DNA of 64,000 bases from Kingella negevensis (GCF_030177895.1 NZ_CP123448.1:1364001-1428000), one strand, 5' to 3'; shown: positions 1-8,341, numbered from the stretch's first letter. Notes: a model not told the origin generated them from the sequence alone. A program made the numbers and translations.

Positions 1-66
1 GAATACGAAAACATCAAGCCGTTACTGAATGCTGAACCTAAAATTGAGTTGAAAACAGATAACTGA
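1..66 (+). CDS. 3' end of an unidentified gene (partial)
   Basis: An open frame from the window edge to a TGA at 64-66 encodes 21 residues (EYENIKPLLNAEPKIELKTD plus N). It is followed 13 bases later by an uptake-sequence terminator, which supports a real gene end. Too little is present to identify the protein. It lies upstream of dnaA on the same strand. Confidence 0.4.
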   Translation, partial: EYENIKPLLNAEPKIELKTDN

Positions 67-79
67 TTTCACTCTTCAC

Positions 80-112
80 GCAGCCTGAAAATGATTTTCA
101 GGCTGCTTTTTT
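80..112 (+). terminator. DUS inverted-pair terminator upstream of dnaA
   Basis: Inverted copies of GCAGCCTGAAAA separated by three bases form a hairpin followed by a run of T. This is the usual Neisseriaceae arrangement in which paired uptake sequences act as a Rho-independent terminator. Confidence 0.8.
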
Positions 113-114
113 AT

Positions 115-175
115 TGTGGATAATCTTGGTATAAAACAGACTTATCCACACGCCCTCCCCATTTTCCGCTATAAT
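115..175 (+). promoter_or_regulatory. dnaA control region: two perfect DnaA boxes and a -10 element
   Basis: TGTGGATAA (115-123) and TTATCCACA (142-150) are perfect 9-base DnaA boxes in inverted orientation. TATAAT at 170-175 is a perfect -10. The layout suggests DnaA autoregulation of the dnaA promoter, and possibly part of the replication origin. Two upstream boxes alone do not prove an origin. Confidence 0.7.
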
Positions 176-252
176 CTCGTTCCCCTGTGTACAAAATTTC
201 TGAAGTACACAATTAACCCATTGTATTAAAACATCTTCGCATAGAGATAATC

Positions 253-1797
253 ATGACCCTAGCCGAATTTTGGGCGCAAGCACAGCGCCGTTTATCCGAT
301 GAATTGAGCGAACAGCAATTCAATCTCGCCATCGCCCCGATTACTGTGGGCGAAGAGAATGGCGCGTGGGTAATTTATGCGAAAAATCAATTTGCAATCA
401 ACCTATTGCGTTCACAATACGCCAACAAAATTGCCGCGTTGCATGCCGAACTTGCACCACAATCGCCCGAAATTGCCTATAAAGTAGGCACAGGTGAGCG
501 CATTGAAATGGCACAAACCAGCATTTCAGGCAGCCTGAAAACTGAACAATCCACAGAAACCCAATCTATTCAAGATAATAAAACTGTGGAAGAAATGCCA
601 GCAACCGTGTCGCGCAGCAAAAAAACATCCGCGCAAGACATCTTGGCACAACGCATGAACAATCTTCGTCCTGCCAAAAAAGCAGACGAAGAAGCCCCAG
701 CGCAAACCGCCAAATCACGCAGCGCGATTGAAGAAGAACGCGAGCGCGAAGAAGCCGAGCAGCGCCACACGCAAACCAACCTTTCTGCCGACTACACATT
801 TGAAACATTGGTAGAAGGTAAAGGCAACCAAATGGCAGCCGCCGTTGCCAAAAGCATTGCCGAAAAACCAGGTGACAGCATGTATAACCCGTTTTTCGTG
901 TACGGCAGCACAGGCTTGGGTAAAACCCACTTGGTGCAAGCCATCGGCAACGAATTATTGCGCCTAAATCCCAAAGCCCGCGTGCGTTACATGCACTCAG
1001 ACGAATACCTCAAAACCTTCATGGCAACCGTCCGCAACAAAACTTGGGACACGTTCAAACAACAATATTTGCATTACAACCTATTGATTATTGACGATAT
1101 TCAATTCATTCAAGGCAAAGACCGCACCATGGAAGAATTTTTCTTCCTGTTTGAACACTTCCATTCGCGCAACCAGCAAATTATTTTGACGTGCGACCAG
1201 TTGCCCAGCAGCCTAGAAAACATGGAAAAACGCCTGATTTCGCGCTTTTCATGGGGCATGACCATTCGCCTAGAACCGCCAGAATTAGAAATGCGCGTGG
1301 ACATTTTGGAACGCAAAGCGCACACCGCAGGCATTCGCTTGGAAGAAGACGCTGCCTTGTTCATCGCGCAAAACGTGAAACAAAACGTGCGCGAATTAGA
1401 AGGCGCATTAAACCGCGTGTTGGCGCGTTGCCGCTTTGAAAAACGCAGCACGATTGACATCGATTTAGCCACAGACGCGCTGCAAGACATCGTTGCCAGC
1501 AACTACAAACCGATTACCGTAGAGCTGATTATGAAAGCCGTTGCCGACCATTATCACATCACCATTCGTGATATTTTGGGCAAAAAACGCAGCCGAAATC
1601 TCGCCCGTCCGCGCCAAATTGCCATGGCAATTACCAAAGAGCTGACCAATTTAAGTTTGCCAGCCATCGGCGACGCATTCGGCGGACGCGACCACACCAC
1701 GGTTATGCACGCCGTGAAAACGATTGCCAAATTGCGCTTGGAAGACCAAGAGTTGAAACAGGATTATGATAAGTTGTTGATTGTGATACAGCATTGA
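253..1797 (+). CDS. dnaA: Chromosomal replication initiator protein DnaA
   Basis: DnaA binds 9-base boxes at the origin, oligomerises with ATP and opens the duplex for DnaB loading. The 514-residue product has an N-terminal domain I (about 1-85), a polar linker (about 90-175) and an AAA+ domain with Walker A GSTGLGKT near residue 218 and Walker B LLIIDDIQF near 277. A C-terminal DNA-binding domain carries the signature GDAFGGRDHTTVMHA near 478-492. Length is normal for the family. The linker contains SGSLK, the translation of an uptake sequence at 528-541. The start is preceded by only a weak Shine-Dalgarno (AGAGATA) but matches family N-termini. dnaN follows about 2.1 kb downstream, separated by a membrane protein gene and an IS-split pseudogene. 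Confidence 0.98.
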   Translation: MTLAEFWAQAQRRLSDELSEQQFNLAIAPITVGEENGAWVIYAKNQFAINLLRSQYANKIAALHAELAPQSPEIAYKVGTGERIEMAQTSISGSLKTEQSTETQSIQDNKTVEEMPATVSRSKKTSAQDILAQRMNNLRPAKKADEEAPAQTAKSRSAIEEEREREEAEQRHTQTNLSADYTFETLVEGKGNQMAAAVAKSIAEKPGDSMYNPFFVYGSTGLGKTHLVQAIGNELLRLNPKARVRYMHSDEYLKTFMATVRNKTWDTFKQQYLHYNLLIIDDIQFIQGKDRTMEEFFFLFEHFHSRNQQIILTCDQLPSSLENMEKRLISRFSWGMTIRLEPPELEMRVDILERKAHTAGIRLEEDAALFIAQNVKQNVRELEGALNRVLARCRFEKRSTIDIDLATDALQDIVASNYKPITVELIMKAVADHYHITIRDILGKKRSRNLARPRQIAMAITKELTNLSLPAIGDAFGGRDHTTVMHAVKTIAKLRLEDQELKQDYDKLLIVIQH

Positions 1798-1817
1798 GTT
1801 TCTCAGGCAGCCTGAAA

Positions 1818-2300
1818 ATGAAGAACATATTGACAACCTTATTATCCACATTGATTTGGTGCGGCATAACCTATGTGCTAAATGAATTGAACTTTATTCT
1901 TGCACTTGCTTTTATTATCTTTTCACTTTTCGCTTATGCGATTAAGTGTTGGCGAAAACGGATTGGTTTCGTCCAAGCAATATTGCCCTTGTCTTTGCCG
2001 ATTGCGTTTTGTTTATTGGGTTACGGTTGGATTACGCTACAAAATAGCCAACGCCAACAATACGTTGAGCAAAACATGATAAAACCCGTGCAACAATTTT
2101 ATGCACAACATCAGCGTTATCCGCACAAAGATGAAATGCCCAAACCCAATCAAAGCGAAGATAGTTTCAGCGTTTATGCTTACAATCGTAACAATGAAAG
2201 TGCCACAATAGAAACTGCGCAATATCGTGATGCAAAAAGAATAGATTGTTTTTATGAATATTCATTTCAGCAAAAACATTGGCAAACTTATTGTTGGTAG
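1818..2300 (+). CDS. Hypothetical membrane protein between dnaA and dnaN
   Basis: About 160 residues. Two or three hydrophobic segments lie in the first 75 residues (NILTTLLSTLIWCGITYVL, LNFILALAFIIFSLFAYAI and AILPLSLPIAFCLLGYGWI), followed by a polar C-terminal part ending in an aromatic, cysteine-containing tail (FYEYSFQQKHWQTYCW). I do not recognise the family. An earlier in-frame TTG at 1794 would add the translated uptake sequence SFSGSLK, so the ATG at 1818 is the more natural start. The gene starts 20 bases after dnaA and may be cotranscribed with it. Confidence 0.7.
   Translation: MKNILTTLLSTLIWCGITYVLNELNFILALAFIIFSLFAYAIKCWRKRIGFVQAILPLSLPIAFCLLGYGWITLQNSQRQQYVEQNMIKPVQQFYAQHQRYPHKDEMPKPNQSEDSFSVYAYNRNNESATIETAQYRDAKRIDCFYEYSFQQKHWQTYCW
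1842..1850 (+). promoter_or_regulatory. Perfect DnaA box downstream of dnaA
   Basis: TTATCCACA is a third exact match to the consensus box. It lies inside the start of the membrane protein gene. It could contribute to origin activity or DnaA titration, or be chance. Confidence 0.45.
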
Positions 2301-2332
2301 TTTTCAGGCAGCCTGAAAAATAACTGCTTCAT

Positions 2333-2395
2333 TATAGTGAATTAAAATAAAAATGAAACAAGGCGACAACGTCCGCTGTGTGCGTGTGGCACATA
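2333..2395. repeat. Truncated Correia-like MITE
   Basis: The left end TATAGTGAATTAAAATAAAA and the following segment (ACAAGGCGACAACG...CACATAAAG) match the reverse complement of the 107-bp element at 28872-28978 for about 60 bases, then the similarity stops. The truncated element runs almost to the ATG of the DUF3800 pseudogene at 2402. Confidence 0.7.
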
Positions 2396-2889
2396 AAGAA
2401 AATGTATTTACTTTATGTAGATGAATCAGGCTCAACCACCGACCCCAATCAGCAGTATTTCATATTGTCCGGGATTGCCGTTCATGAAAAACAAACCTAT
2501 TGGATTGAAAACGCAATGAATGACATTGCCGCCCGTTTTTCTACCGAAACCCCTATAAACTTGAATTGCACGGTTCGCCCATGCGTTCAGGCAAAAGCAA
2601 ATCGTGCGGCATAGATTTTGAAGCGCATATGAACGCCATGAAAGACTGTTTAAATATCATCAAAGAAAAGAAAATCCGTGATTGAGCGCGGTTATTCAAG
2701 CGGTCAAGACGCCGTTACCGAATGCTTTGAACAGATTGCTTCGCGATTTGATATGTATTTGTCGCGATTACATAAAAAAAATAGTCAAACACATCGTGGC
2801 ATTGCCATTTTTGACAAATCGTCCACAGGAAAAAGCCATTCAATTATTGGCACGAGAATTGGTGGTGTCCTGAAAAGTGTGCTGTAAAA

Positions 2890-3594
2890 CTAAACAATGC
2901 CAAAATGAATATCAAAGAAAGCCAAATCAAAAACTTTCTTGTGATAAAACATACTTTTAGAAAAGCAACACGTTTTTCTAAACGCTCGCCTTACTTTGTG
3001 CCGTAAACGACAGTTATTACCCTCAATGCCAACTGTGTGTTGCTTACCAACTAGATGCCATTCTTCATTTGAAAAGACATTTAAAAATGCAGCCCAGTCG
3101 TCGGTCGCAATTCTGTCATAGGTTACACGCAACTCTTTCAAACGCCGTTTGAGTGCTCGCGCTGTTGCTAAATCGCGCTTACCCCAAACGTAAGCGACAA
3201 TTTCGTCACTTTCTCTGTGATAGGCATAGACTAGCCATACTTTATTAGACTTGTTACCGACAAATGTCCAAAACTCGTCTATTTCAAGTGTAGAGTAATG
3301 TTTTTGTTTAGGAAATGGCTCAAACTCATGGCGTTTTAAGGCAGCCTGAACTTTGTCTTTGCTGTAACCCGTAATTGCTGCAATATCGCGAATGCCACAA
3401 CCTCTAACGGTCATTCTCCAAACCTGTTCATCAGCTTTGGAATGACAACCCTTATAGGTAAGGTTATGGTCGCCAATAAAATTACGGCAGCAATCTTTAC
3501 AAAAATACTTTTGTTTACGATTGCCAGAGTAGCCATTTTTCTTTATATTTTGTCCTTGGCAGCGAGGACAAATTAGAGTTATTTCTGTTTTCAC
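2890..3594 (-). CDS. IS1-family transposase, copy 1
   Basis: A DDE transposase of 234 residues in one uninterrupted frame, unlike classical IS1 where InsA and InsB are joined by a -1 frameshift. It begins with a zinc ribbon (CPRCQGQ, then CKDCCRNF), then a helix-turn-helix (GIRDIAAITGYSKDKVQAAL) and a catalytic part with EIDEFWTFVGNKSNKVW and ATDDWAAF. A C-terminal segment (GIEGNNCRLRHKVRRAFRK, then SFSKS-like FSKSMFYHKKV) resembles IS1 InsB. It differs from copy 2 at a few residues, for example I/M and D/G. It appears functional. Confidence 0.92.
   Translation of the reverse strand: MKTEITLICPRCQGQNIKKNGYSGNRKQKYFCKDCCRNFIGDHNLTYKGCHSKADEQVWRMTVRGCGIRDIAAITGYSKDKVQAALKRHEFEPFPKQKHYSTLEIDEFWTFVGNKSNKVWLVYAYHRESDEIVAYVWGKRDLATARALKRRLKELRVTYDRIATDDWAAFLNVFSNEEWHLVGKQHTVGIEGNNCRLRHKVRRAFRKTCCFSKSMFYHKKVFDLAFFDIHFGIV
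3339..3350 (+). repeat. Perfect uptake sequence inside the IS1 transposase gene
   Basis: AGGCAGCCTGAA, the full 12-base form, lies within the coding sequence where the transposase reads VQAALKRHE. The same site is present in copy 2 at 34452-34463. Confidence 0.85.
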
Positions 3595-3924
3595 ACACTC
3601 AAATATACTCTGTTTTCGCTGCTTTTTTATTGCTTATTTTTTACAGCACACTTTTCAGGACACCACCCGAGAATTTAAAAACGATGGGCATTCATACGGC
3701 AAACTACGCAATTTCGCAGAAGTACCCTTATTTTTAGACTCGCAATCATCGCGGTTAATTCAGTTGGCAGATTTGGTTTCCCACGCCATTTATCGCCAGT
3801 TCGCGCACGATGATGCAGTGTTATACGACATCATCAAAGACTGTTTTGATGCCCACAATGGCTACACACATGGCTTGTTTGTTCGCCATAAAATTTCAGA
3901 TAATTCAAACGATAAGGAAACCCC

Positions 3925-5028
3925 ATGTTAATCCTACAAACCCCACGCGACAGCCTATTAAAACCGCTACAAGCCGCCACAGGCATTGTGGAACGCAAAC
4001 ACACCCTGCCCATTTTGTCCAACGTCTTGCTGGAAAGCAAAAACGGTAAAATCCACATTTTGGCGACCGACCTAGAAATCCAAATCCACACCCAAGGCGC
4101 GGATAACGACAAAGGCGATTTCCGAATCACCACCAACGCTAAAAAACTACAAGACATCTTGCGCGCGCTGCCTGAAAGCGCAGACGTGCAATTAGATTGG
4201 GCAGACCACAAACTCACGCTCAAAGCAGGCAAATCACGCTTCAACTTGCAAACCCTGCCCGCCGAAGACTTCCCAACCATGAGCGTAGGCGAAAAAACAC
4301 AAGCTGCGTTTTCATTAACGCAAGAAGCATTCAAAAACATGATTTCGCAAGTGCAGTACAGCATGGCGGTGCAAGACATTCGCTATTATCTCAACGGCTT
4401 GCTGATGCAAGTGGAAGGCAACCAGTTGCGCCTAGTCGCCACAGACGGACACCGTCTAGCGTTTTCCGCCACCGAAATCAACGCAGATTTACCCAAAACC
4501 GAAGTGATTTTGCCACGCAAAACTGTGTTGGAATTGAACAAATTACTCAACCAATCCAAAGAAAACATTTCCGTGGAATTGCTCGACAACCAAGTGCGTT
4601 TTCAATGCAACGACACCGTGATTGTCAGCAAAGTGATTGACGGCAAATTCCCCGATTACAACCGCGTTATCCCAATGGACAACGACAAAATTTTCATGAT
4701 TAGCCGCACCGCATTGTTAAGCGCATTGGAACGCTCTGCCATTTTGGCAAACGAAAAATTCCGCGGCGTGCGTTTGCAATTATCCGCAGGCAGCCTGAAA
4801 GTGTCTTGCAGCAACAACGAGCAAGAAGAAGCCACAGAAGAATTGGAAATCGCGTATCAAGGCGAAGAATTGGAAGTGGGCTTTAACATTCAGTTCCTGA
4901 TGGACGTGTTACGCAGCATGAATTGCGAAGACATGCAGTTAGCATTTGGCGACGCGAGCCGCTCTACGTTGTTCACGATTCCGAATGAAGCAAACTTTAA
5001 ATATATTGTGATGCCAATGCGGATTTAA
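3925..5028 (+). CDS. dnaN: DNA polymerase III beta subunit (sliding clamp)
   Basis: The clamp encircles DNA as a dimer and tethers polymerase III and other partners. The 367-residue product has the three-domain clamp fold and family motifs (TGIVERKHTLPILSNVLLES near 15, VATDGHRLAF near 170, and the C-terminal YIVMPMRI). Length is standard. The ATG overlaps the last codons of the broken DUF3800 gene. An AAGGA Shine-Dalgarno lies at 3914-3918. Domain III contains SAGSLKV, again an embedded uptake sequence. In many relatives dnaN follows dnaA directly. Here 2.1 kb intervene. Confidence 0.97.
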   Translation: MLILQTPRDSLLKPLQAATGIVERKHTLPILSNVLLESKNGKIHILATDLEIQIHTQGADNDKGDFRITTNAKKLQDILRALPESADVQLDWADHKLTLKAGKSRFNLQTLPAEDFPTMSVGEKTQAAFSLTQEAFKNMISQVQYSMAVQDIRYYLNGLLMQVEGNQLRLVATDGHRLAFSATEINADLPKTEVILPRKTVLELNKLLNQSKENISVELLDNQVRFQCNDTVIVSKVIDGKFPDYNRVIPMDNDKIFMISRTALLSALERSAILANEKFRGVRLQLSAGSLKVSCSNNEQEEATEELEIAYQGEELEVGFNIQFLMDVLRSMNCEDMQLAFGDASRSTLFTIPNEANFKYIVMPMRI

Positions 5029-5037
5029 TGAATTGCC

Positions 5038-5110
5038 GTAGGTTGGGCATTCATGCCCAACAAAATCACGCAAGTTAAACGAGTGTCGGGCATAAATGCA
5101 CCAACTTACC
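5038..5110. repeat. GTAGGTTGG-type palindromic intergenic repeat
   Basis: It starts GTAGGTTGGGCATTCATGCC and ends in an inverted counterpart CAACTTACC. The same theme recurs at 11128-11179, 12312-12335, 25461-25484 and 38334-38410. It is non-coding and can fold into stem-loops. Confidence 0.6.
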
Positions 5111-5225
5111 CCATACTTTTAAATTTTGCAGCAAGGTTAATGCTGTTTCAGGCTGCTTGATGTTTTTCAGGCAGCCTGAAAATTTTAATATCGCAGCCTA
5201 AAAACAGGTTCACAGAAAGAAACAA

Positions 5226-5813
5226 ATGATTAGCAGACTAACAGGCGTGTTGATAGAAAAACAGCCACCACAAATTGTAATTGACGTGCAAGGAGTAGGC
5301 TACGAAGTGGACGTGTCCATGCAAACCTTTTACGCCCTGCCAGCAGTGGGCGAAAAAGTGCAACTGTTCACCCAGCTCATTGTGCGTGAAGACGCGCATT
5401 TACTGTTCGGTTTTGCCGACAAAACCGAGCGCACCACGTTCCGCCAACTGGTTAAAGTGAGTGGCATTGGCGCAAAAACCGCACTGGGTATTTTGTCCGC
5501 GATGACGGCAGACGAATTGGCGCAAGCGATTGCCCAAGAAGACGTGAAACGTTTGTCGTCCGCGCCAGGGATTGGCAAGAAAACGGCGGAACGTATGATG
5601 TTGGAATTGCGCGGTAAATTGGTGCATTCAGACGGCGCGGATTTGAGTTTGTTTGCGGCGGCTGCGCCTGCTGATGAAAGCGAAGATATTGTCAGTACAT
5701 TGTTGGCGTTGGGTTACAGCGAACGTGAAGCGCGTGTAGCGATTAAAGGCATTCCTGCGGGTACAGATGTGAGCGAGGGCGTACGCTTGGCGTTAAAGAA
5801 TTTGCTGAAATAG
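5226..5813 (+). CDS. ruvA: Holliday junction branch migration protein RuvA
   Basis: RuvA binds four-way junctions as a tetramer and recruits the RuvB motor. The 195-residue product begins with the OB-fold domain ([21 protein letters not shown]). It has two helix-hairpin-helix motifs in the middle ([16 protein letters not shown] near 80 and [15 protein letters not shown] near 112). A C-terminal domain (about 150-195, [16 protein letters not shown]) is the part that contacts RuvB. Length is normal. ruvB and ruvC are not adjacent. The gene stands alone, with an AGAAAG Shine-Dalgarno before the ATG. Confidence 0.97.
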   Translation: MISRLTGVLIEKQPPQIVIDVQGVGYEVDVSMQTFYALPAVGEKVQLFTQLIVREDAHLLFGFADKTERTTFRQLVKVSGIGAKTALGILSAMTADELAQAIAQEDVKRLSSAPGIGKKTAERMMLELRGKLVHSDGADLSLFAAAAPADESEDIVSTLLALGYSEREARVAIKGIPAGTDVSEGVRLALKNLLK

Positions 5814-5840
5814 GTTTTCAGGCTGCAAATTATATTGTGA

Positions 5841-5935
5841 TGGAACGTCTGTGGCCTGTCGACACATTTTGGTGTAAAAATAATGCCAGTTTCTCAAGAC
5901 TTGACGATGTATGTCGGCGAGCCGCCAACGCTCCA
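5841..5935. repeat. GGAACGTCGGC palindromic repeat, copy A
   Basis: The ends TGGAACGTCTGTGGCCTGTC and its imperfect inverse (GTCGGCGAGCCGCCAACGCT plus CCA) bracket about 50 unrelated bases. Related copies lie at 26812-26903 and 41424-41532. This is the most diverged of the three. Confidence 0.6.
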
Positions 5936-6014
5936 GAATTGCAGCCTGAAAAACCCATTTACCCATTTTTCAGGCTGCATTTGCCCCCCATTCACAAAAA
6001 CAGAAAGCAAACCC

Positions 6015-6575
6015 ATGACCCCCACTTGGCAAAACGGACGTTGGCAATCCGCCACGCAACTGGTTTCCCCAAACTGCTGCCCACGCCCAGAAAACGAAAC
6101 CATCAGCCTGATTGTGCTGCACAACATTTCCCTGCCGCCCTTTGAATACGGCACAGGCGCAGTGCAAAAACTGTTTACCAATCAAATTGATGAAACCGAA
6201 CACCCATTCTTCTCGCAACTGAAAAACTTACACGTTTCCAGCCATTTTTTTGTTACACGACTGGGCGAAGTGGTGCAATTTGTGTCGTGCGATGAAATGG
6301 CATATCACGCAGGCGTTTCACAATGGCAAGGGCGCGAAAAATGCAACACGTTTTCTATTGGCATTGAAATGGAAGGTTGCGATTTTGAGCCGTTTACCGA
6401 AGCGCAATATCACGCGCTGTTGCCGTTATTAGAAGCGATTTGCGCACAATACCCCATCAACAGCATTGCAGGACACGAACACATCGCACCCAGCCGCAAA
6501 ACCGACCCAGGGCATTTTTTTGATTGGGAACGGGTTTTCAAAAACACTAGCTTCGAGCAGTTTTCAAAGCCATAG
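6015..6575 (+). CDS. ampD: 1,6-anhydro-N-acetylmuramyl-L-alanine amidase AmpD
   Basis: A cytoplasmic zinc amidase that cleaves the stem peptide from anhydro-muropeptides during cell-wall recycling. The product has 186 residues from the chosen start. An upstream ATG at 5883 would run through repeat DNA and add 44 residues with no family match. Family motifs are LIVLHNISLPP (zinc His near 37), HPFFSQLKNLHVSSHFFV, YHAGVSQWQGREKCNTFSIG, GHEHIAPSRKTDPG (second zinc His and the metal-binding Asp) and FDWERV. No signal peptide is present, consistent with AmpD. An AGAAAG sequence lies ahead of the start. zipA follows on the same strand. Confidence 0.95.
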   Translation: MTPTWQNGRWQSATQLVSPNCCPRPENETISLIVLHNISLPPFEYGTGAVQKLFTNQIDETEHPFFSQLKNLHVSSHFFVTRLGEVVQFVSCDEMAYHAGVSQWQGREKCNTFSIGIEMEGCDFEPFTEAQYHALLPLLEAICAQYPINSIAGHEHIAPSRKTDPGHFFDWERVFKNTSFEQFSKP

Positions 6576-6633
6576 CAACAAAAAAGCGTGAATTTCCAAA
6601 ACTTTCAGGCTGCCTGAAAATACATAAATCCGC

Positions 6634-6639
6634 TATAAT
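6634..6639 (+). promoter_or_regulatory. Likely -10 element of zipA
   Basis: TATAAT lies 40 bases upstream of the zipA ATG, with a DUS palindrome (about 6604-6620) in the -35 area. No good -35 hexamer is visible. Confidence 0.45.
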
Positions 6640-6678
6640 GGCGCAAAATTACACCTTCCTTTGTCGGAATACATTGCC

Positions 6679-8055
6679 ATGAACATCTTTTTAATTATCA
6701 TCATTTTATTGCTTGCCGTAATCGCAGCCGTGATTGCCTACAACCTGTATCAAGAAAACCAATATCGCACCAAAATCCGCTCACAATTTGGGCATTCAGA
6801 CCAAGACGCTTTACTCACCAGCAGCACACAATCCGTGCGCGACGGCAAAAGTTTCACATCATTATTGCGCCGTTCCAAGGTAGAAAAGCAGCCTGAAACA
6901 CAAGCGGACGCGTTTGAAGAGATTACAAAAGTAGCAGATAACGAGCCAGCGCAAGATTTGGCTATCACGCCATTGAAATTCATCGCTGATGATATGGACA
7001 ACATCGCTGAAGTGCCTGAAATCACGCAGCCTAAAACCTTAACAGAAGAAGAAACACGCGCAACCATTGCCGATATTAAATCCGCCGTTGCAGCCGCTTT
7101 AGAGCAATCTGAAGAGCCTGAAGAAAAACCTGAAACCATTGAAGATTCCATTATTGAGCCAGTTAAACCTGCGATTGTTGCCCCTGTTTTAGCGGCTGAA
7201 CCTGAAGAAGATGAACGCCCATTGTTGGTGGAATTAACGGATTTGGAACGCAGCGAATTGTTGTGGTTCGACAAACGTTTTGATTTTATGGGCTATGTGG
7301 CATTGCGCGAGCCAAAAGAATTGCACGCCATTCCGCGTTTATCAGGTCGTCATCGCTTCCAGATTATTGGTTGCACGATGGACGGACGTTTTCAGGCTGC
7401 CGAACCTATCCCAGGTGTGGCGTATCAAGCATTTGTGGTAGGTTTGCAAGCGATTAGTCGCAGCGGTTTGGCTTCTGAAGTGGAATTGGAGTATTTTGCG
7501 CGTCAAGTGCAGTTGTTCGCCAACAAAATGGACGGTAAAGCCAGCACGGCAGATATTGAACCATTCTTAAGAACAGCGCGCCCATTAGATGAATTGTGCG
7601 CACGTGTAGACCAAACGATTGCCATTCACTTGGTTTCTCGTGCCAGCGTTTTGGGAACGGAATTGCGTTCTGCAGTAGAAAAAGCAGGTTTTGAATTGAT
7701 GGCAGACGGTACGTTTGCACTTTCAGGCAGCAATGGCGATATTAAATACACGATTGCCGCATTAGACGGCAGCGCGTTCACAGAAGCGTTGTTGGCAAGC
7801 CAGCCTTATAAAGGCTTCAGCATGTTGTTTGATATTACGCGCGTGCCTGAAGCCGAAGATGATTTCAATGAATTTATGACGTTGGCGGTTCGCTTATCGG
7901 GCGAATTGGGCTTGGATTTGGTGGACGACCAAGTTCGTCAATTGTCGGCAGATTGGTTGAAAGAAGTGCGCTCTTATGTGGGTGCGCGTCAAAATGAAAT
8001 GTTGAAAGTGGGAATTGAACCTGGGGGGGGCTTGTCTAAACGCCTCTTCGCATAA
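6679..8055 (+). CDS. zipA: Cell division protein ZipA
   Basis: ZipA anchors FtsZ to the inner membrane and helps assemble the septal ring. From the ATG at 6679 the 458-residue product has an N-terminal membrane anchor (IFLIIIILLLAVIAAVIAYN). The basic/acidic linker (about 25-210) is rich in E, P and T, and the C-terminal FtsZ-binding domain (about 225-440) includes RHRFQIIGCTMDGRFQAAEP. The upstream TTG at 6661 is less likely. The last codons contain a run of eight G (8023-8030, IEPGGGLSKRLFA), where slippage would change only the terminal residues. Confidence 0.93.
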   Translation: MNIFLIIIILLLAVIAAVIAYNLYQENQYRTKIRSQFGHSDQDALLTSSTQSVRDGKSFTSLLRRSKVEKQPETQADAFEEITKVADNEPAQDLAITPLKFIADDMDNIAEVPEITQPKTLTEEETRATIADIKSAVAAALEQSEEPEEKPETIEDSIIEPVKPAIVAPVLAAEPEEDERPLLVELTDLERSELLWFDKRFDFMGYVALREPKELHAIPRLSGRHRFQIIGCTMDGRFQAAEPIPGVAYQAFVVGLQAISRSGLASEVELEYFARQVQLFANKMDGKASTADIEPFLRTARPLDELCARVDQTIAIHLVSRASVLGTELRSAVEKAGFELMADGTFALSGSNGDIKYTIAALDGSAFTEALLASQPYKGFSMLFDITRVPEAEDDFNEFMTLAVRLSGELGLDLVDDQVRQLSADWLKEVRSYVGARQNEMLKVGIEPGGGLSKRLFA

Positions 8056-8060
8056 TCCTC

Positions 8061-8099
8061 AAAAAGCAGCCTGAAAATAGTTTTCAGGCTGCTTTTTTT
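8061..8099 (+). terminator. DUS-pair terminator after zipA
   Basis: The two arms AAAAAGCAGCCTGAAAA and its inverse surround TAG, followed by T7. It isolates zipA from the arc operon. Confidence 0.85.
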
Positions 8100-8147
8100 G
8101 TATCAATTTCAGACAATTACAAATTTACTTACAAAAATTTAAAAAAC

Positions 8148-8189
8148 TTGATATACATCAATAATGCTAAATAACTACAGGCGTATTAT
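8148..8189 (+). promoter_or_regulatory. FNR-dependent class II promoter of the arc operon
   Basis: TTGATATACATCAA at 8148-8161 matches the FNR consensus TTGAT-N4-ATCAA exactly. TATTAT at 8184-8189 is centred 32 bases downstream. This places the FNR site at -41.5 from a start near 8196, the standard position for anaerobic activation. The arcD ATG follows 150 bases later. Confidence 0.85.
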
Positions 8190-8341
8190 TGCCATGTGGT
8201 TAAATAAAACCGCATAGATTCACAACAATACAATTAAGTTTGCTTTAATATTTCATATTTGTTTTACTTTTGAGCTGTTTACGCTACATTCAGTAAGAAA
8301 CATTTATAGATTGTGGCGTAACATCTGATAAGGAGCATGTT

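Larger units (their letters stand above)
2861..3667 (-). mobile_element. IS1-family insertion sequence, copy 1
   Basis: An 807-bp element bounded by inverted repeats starting GGTGGTGTCCTGAAAAGTGT, with an intact single-frame transposase gene and a perfect 8-bp direct repeat CGAGAATT on both sides. The intact duplication indicates a simple insertion. A near-identical copy lies at 33974-34780. The transposase gene contains a perfect 12-mer uptake sequence at 3339-3350. Confidence 0.93.
2402..3931 (+). pseudogene. DUF3800 protein, split by an IS1-family element and frameshifted
   Basis: The N-terminus MYLLYVDESGSTTDPNQQYF and the C-terminal motif PLFLDSQSSRLIQLADLVSH are typical of DUF3800, a family of uncharacterised proteins with an RNase H-like acidic core (YVDESG, QLADLVS). 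The frame breaks three times: near 2560 (shift to ELHGSPMRSGK), near 2680 after IKEKKIRD, and near 2830 in an A-run. An 807-bp IS1 element then lies at 2861-3667 with an 8-bp target duplication CGAGAATT (2853-2860 and 3668-3675). Removing the IS joins QLLARE to FKNDGHSYG. The final stop (3929-3931) overlaps the dnaN start. The frameshifts show the gene is dead even without the IS. Confidence 0.85.

Noticed and set aside
5837..6145. 102-residue frame before ampD
   Set aside because: It runs through palindromic repeat DNA and overlaps ampD in another frame without any recognisable motif.
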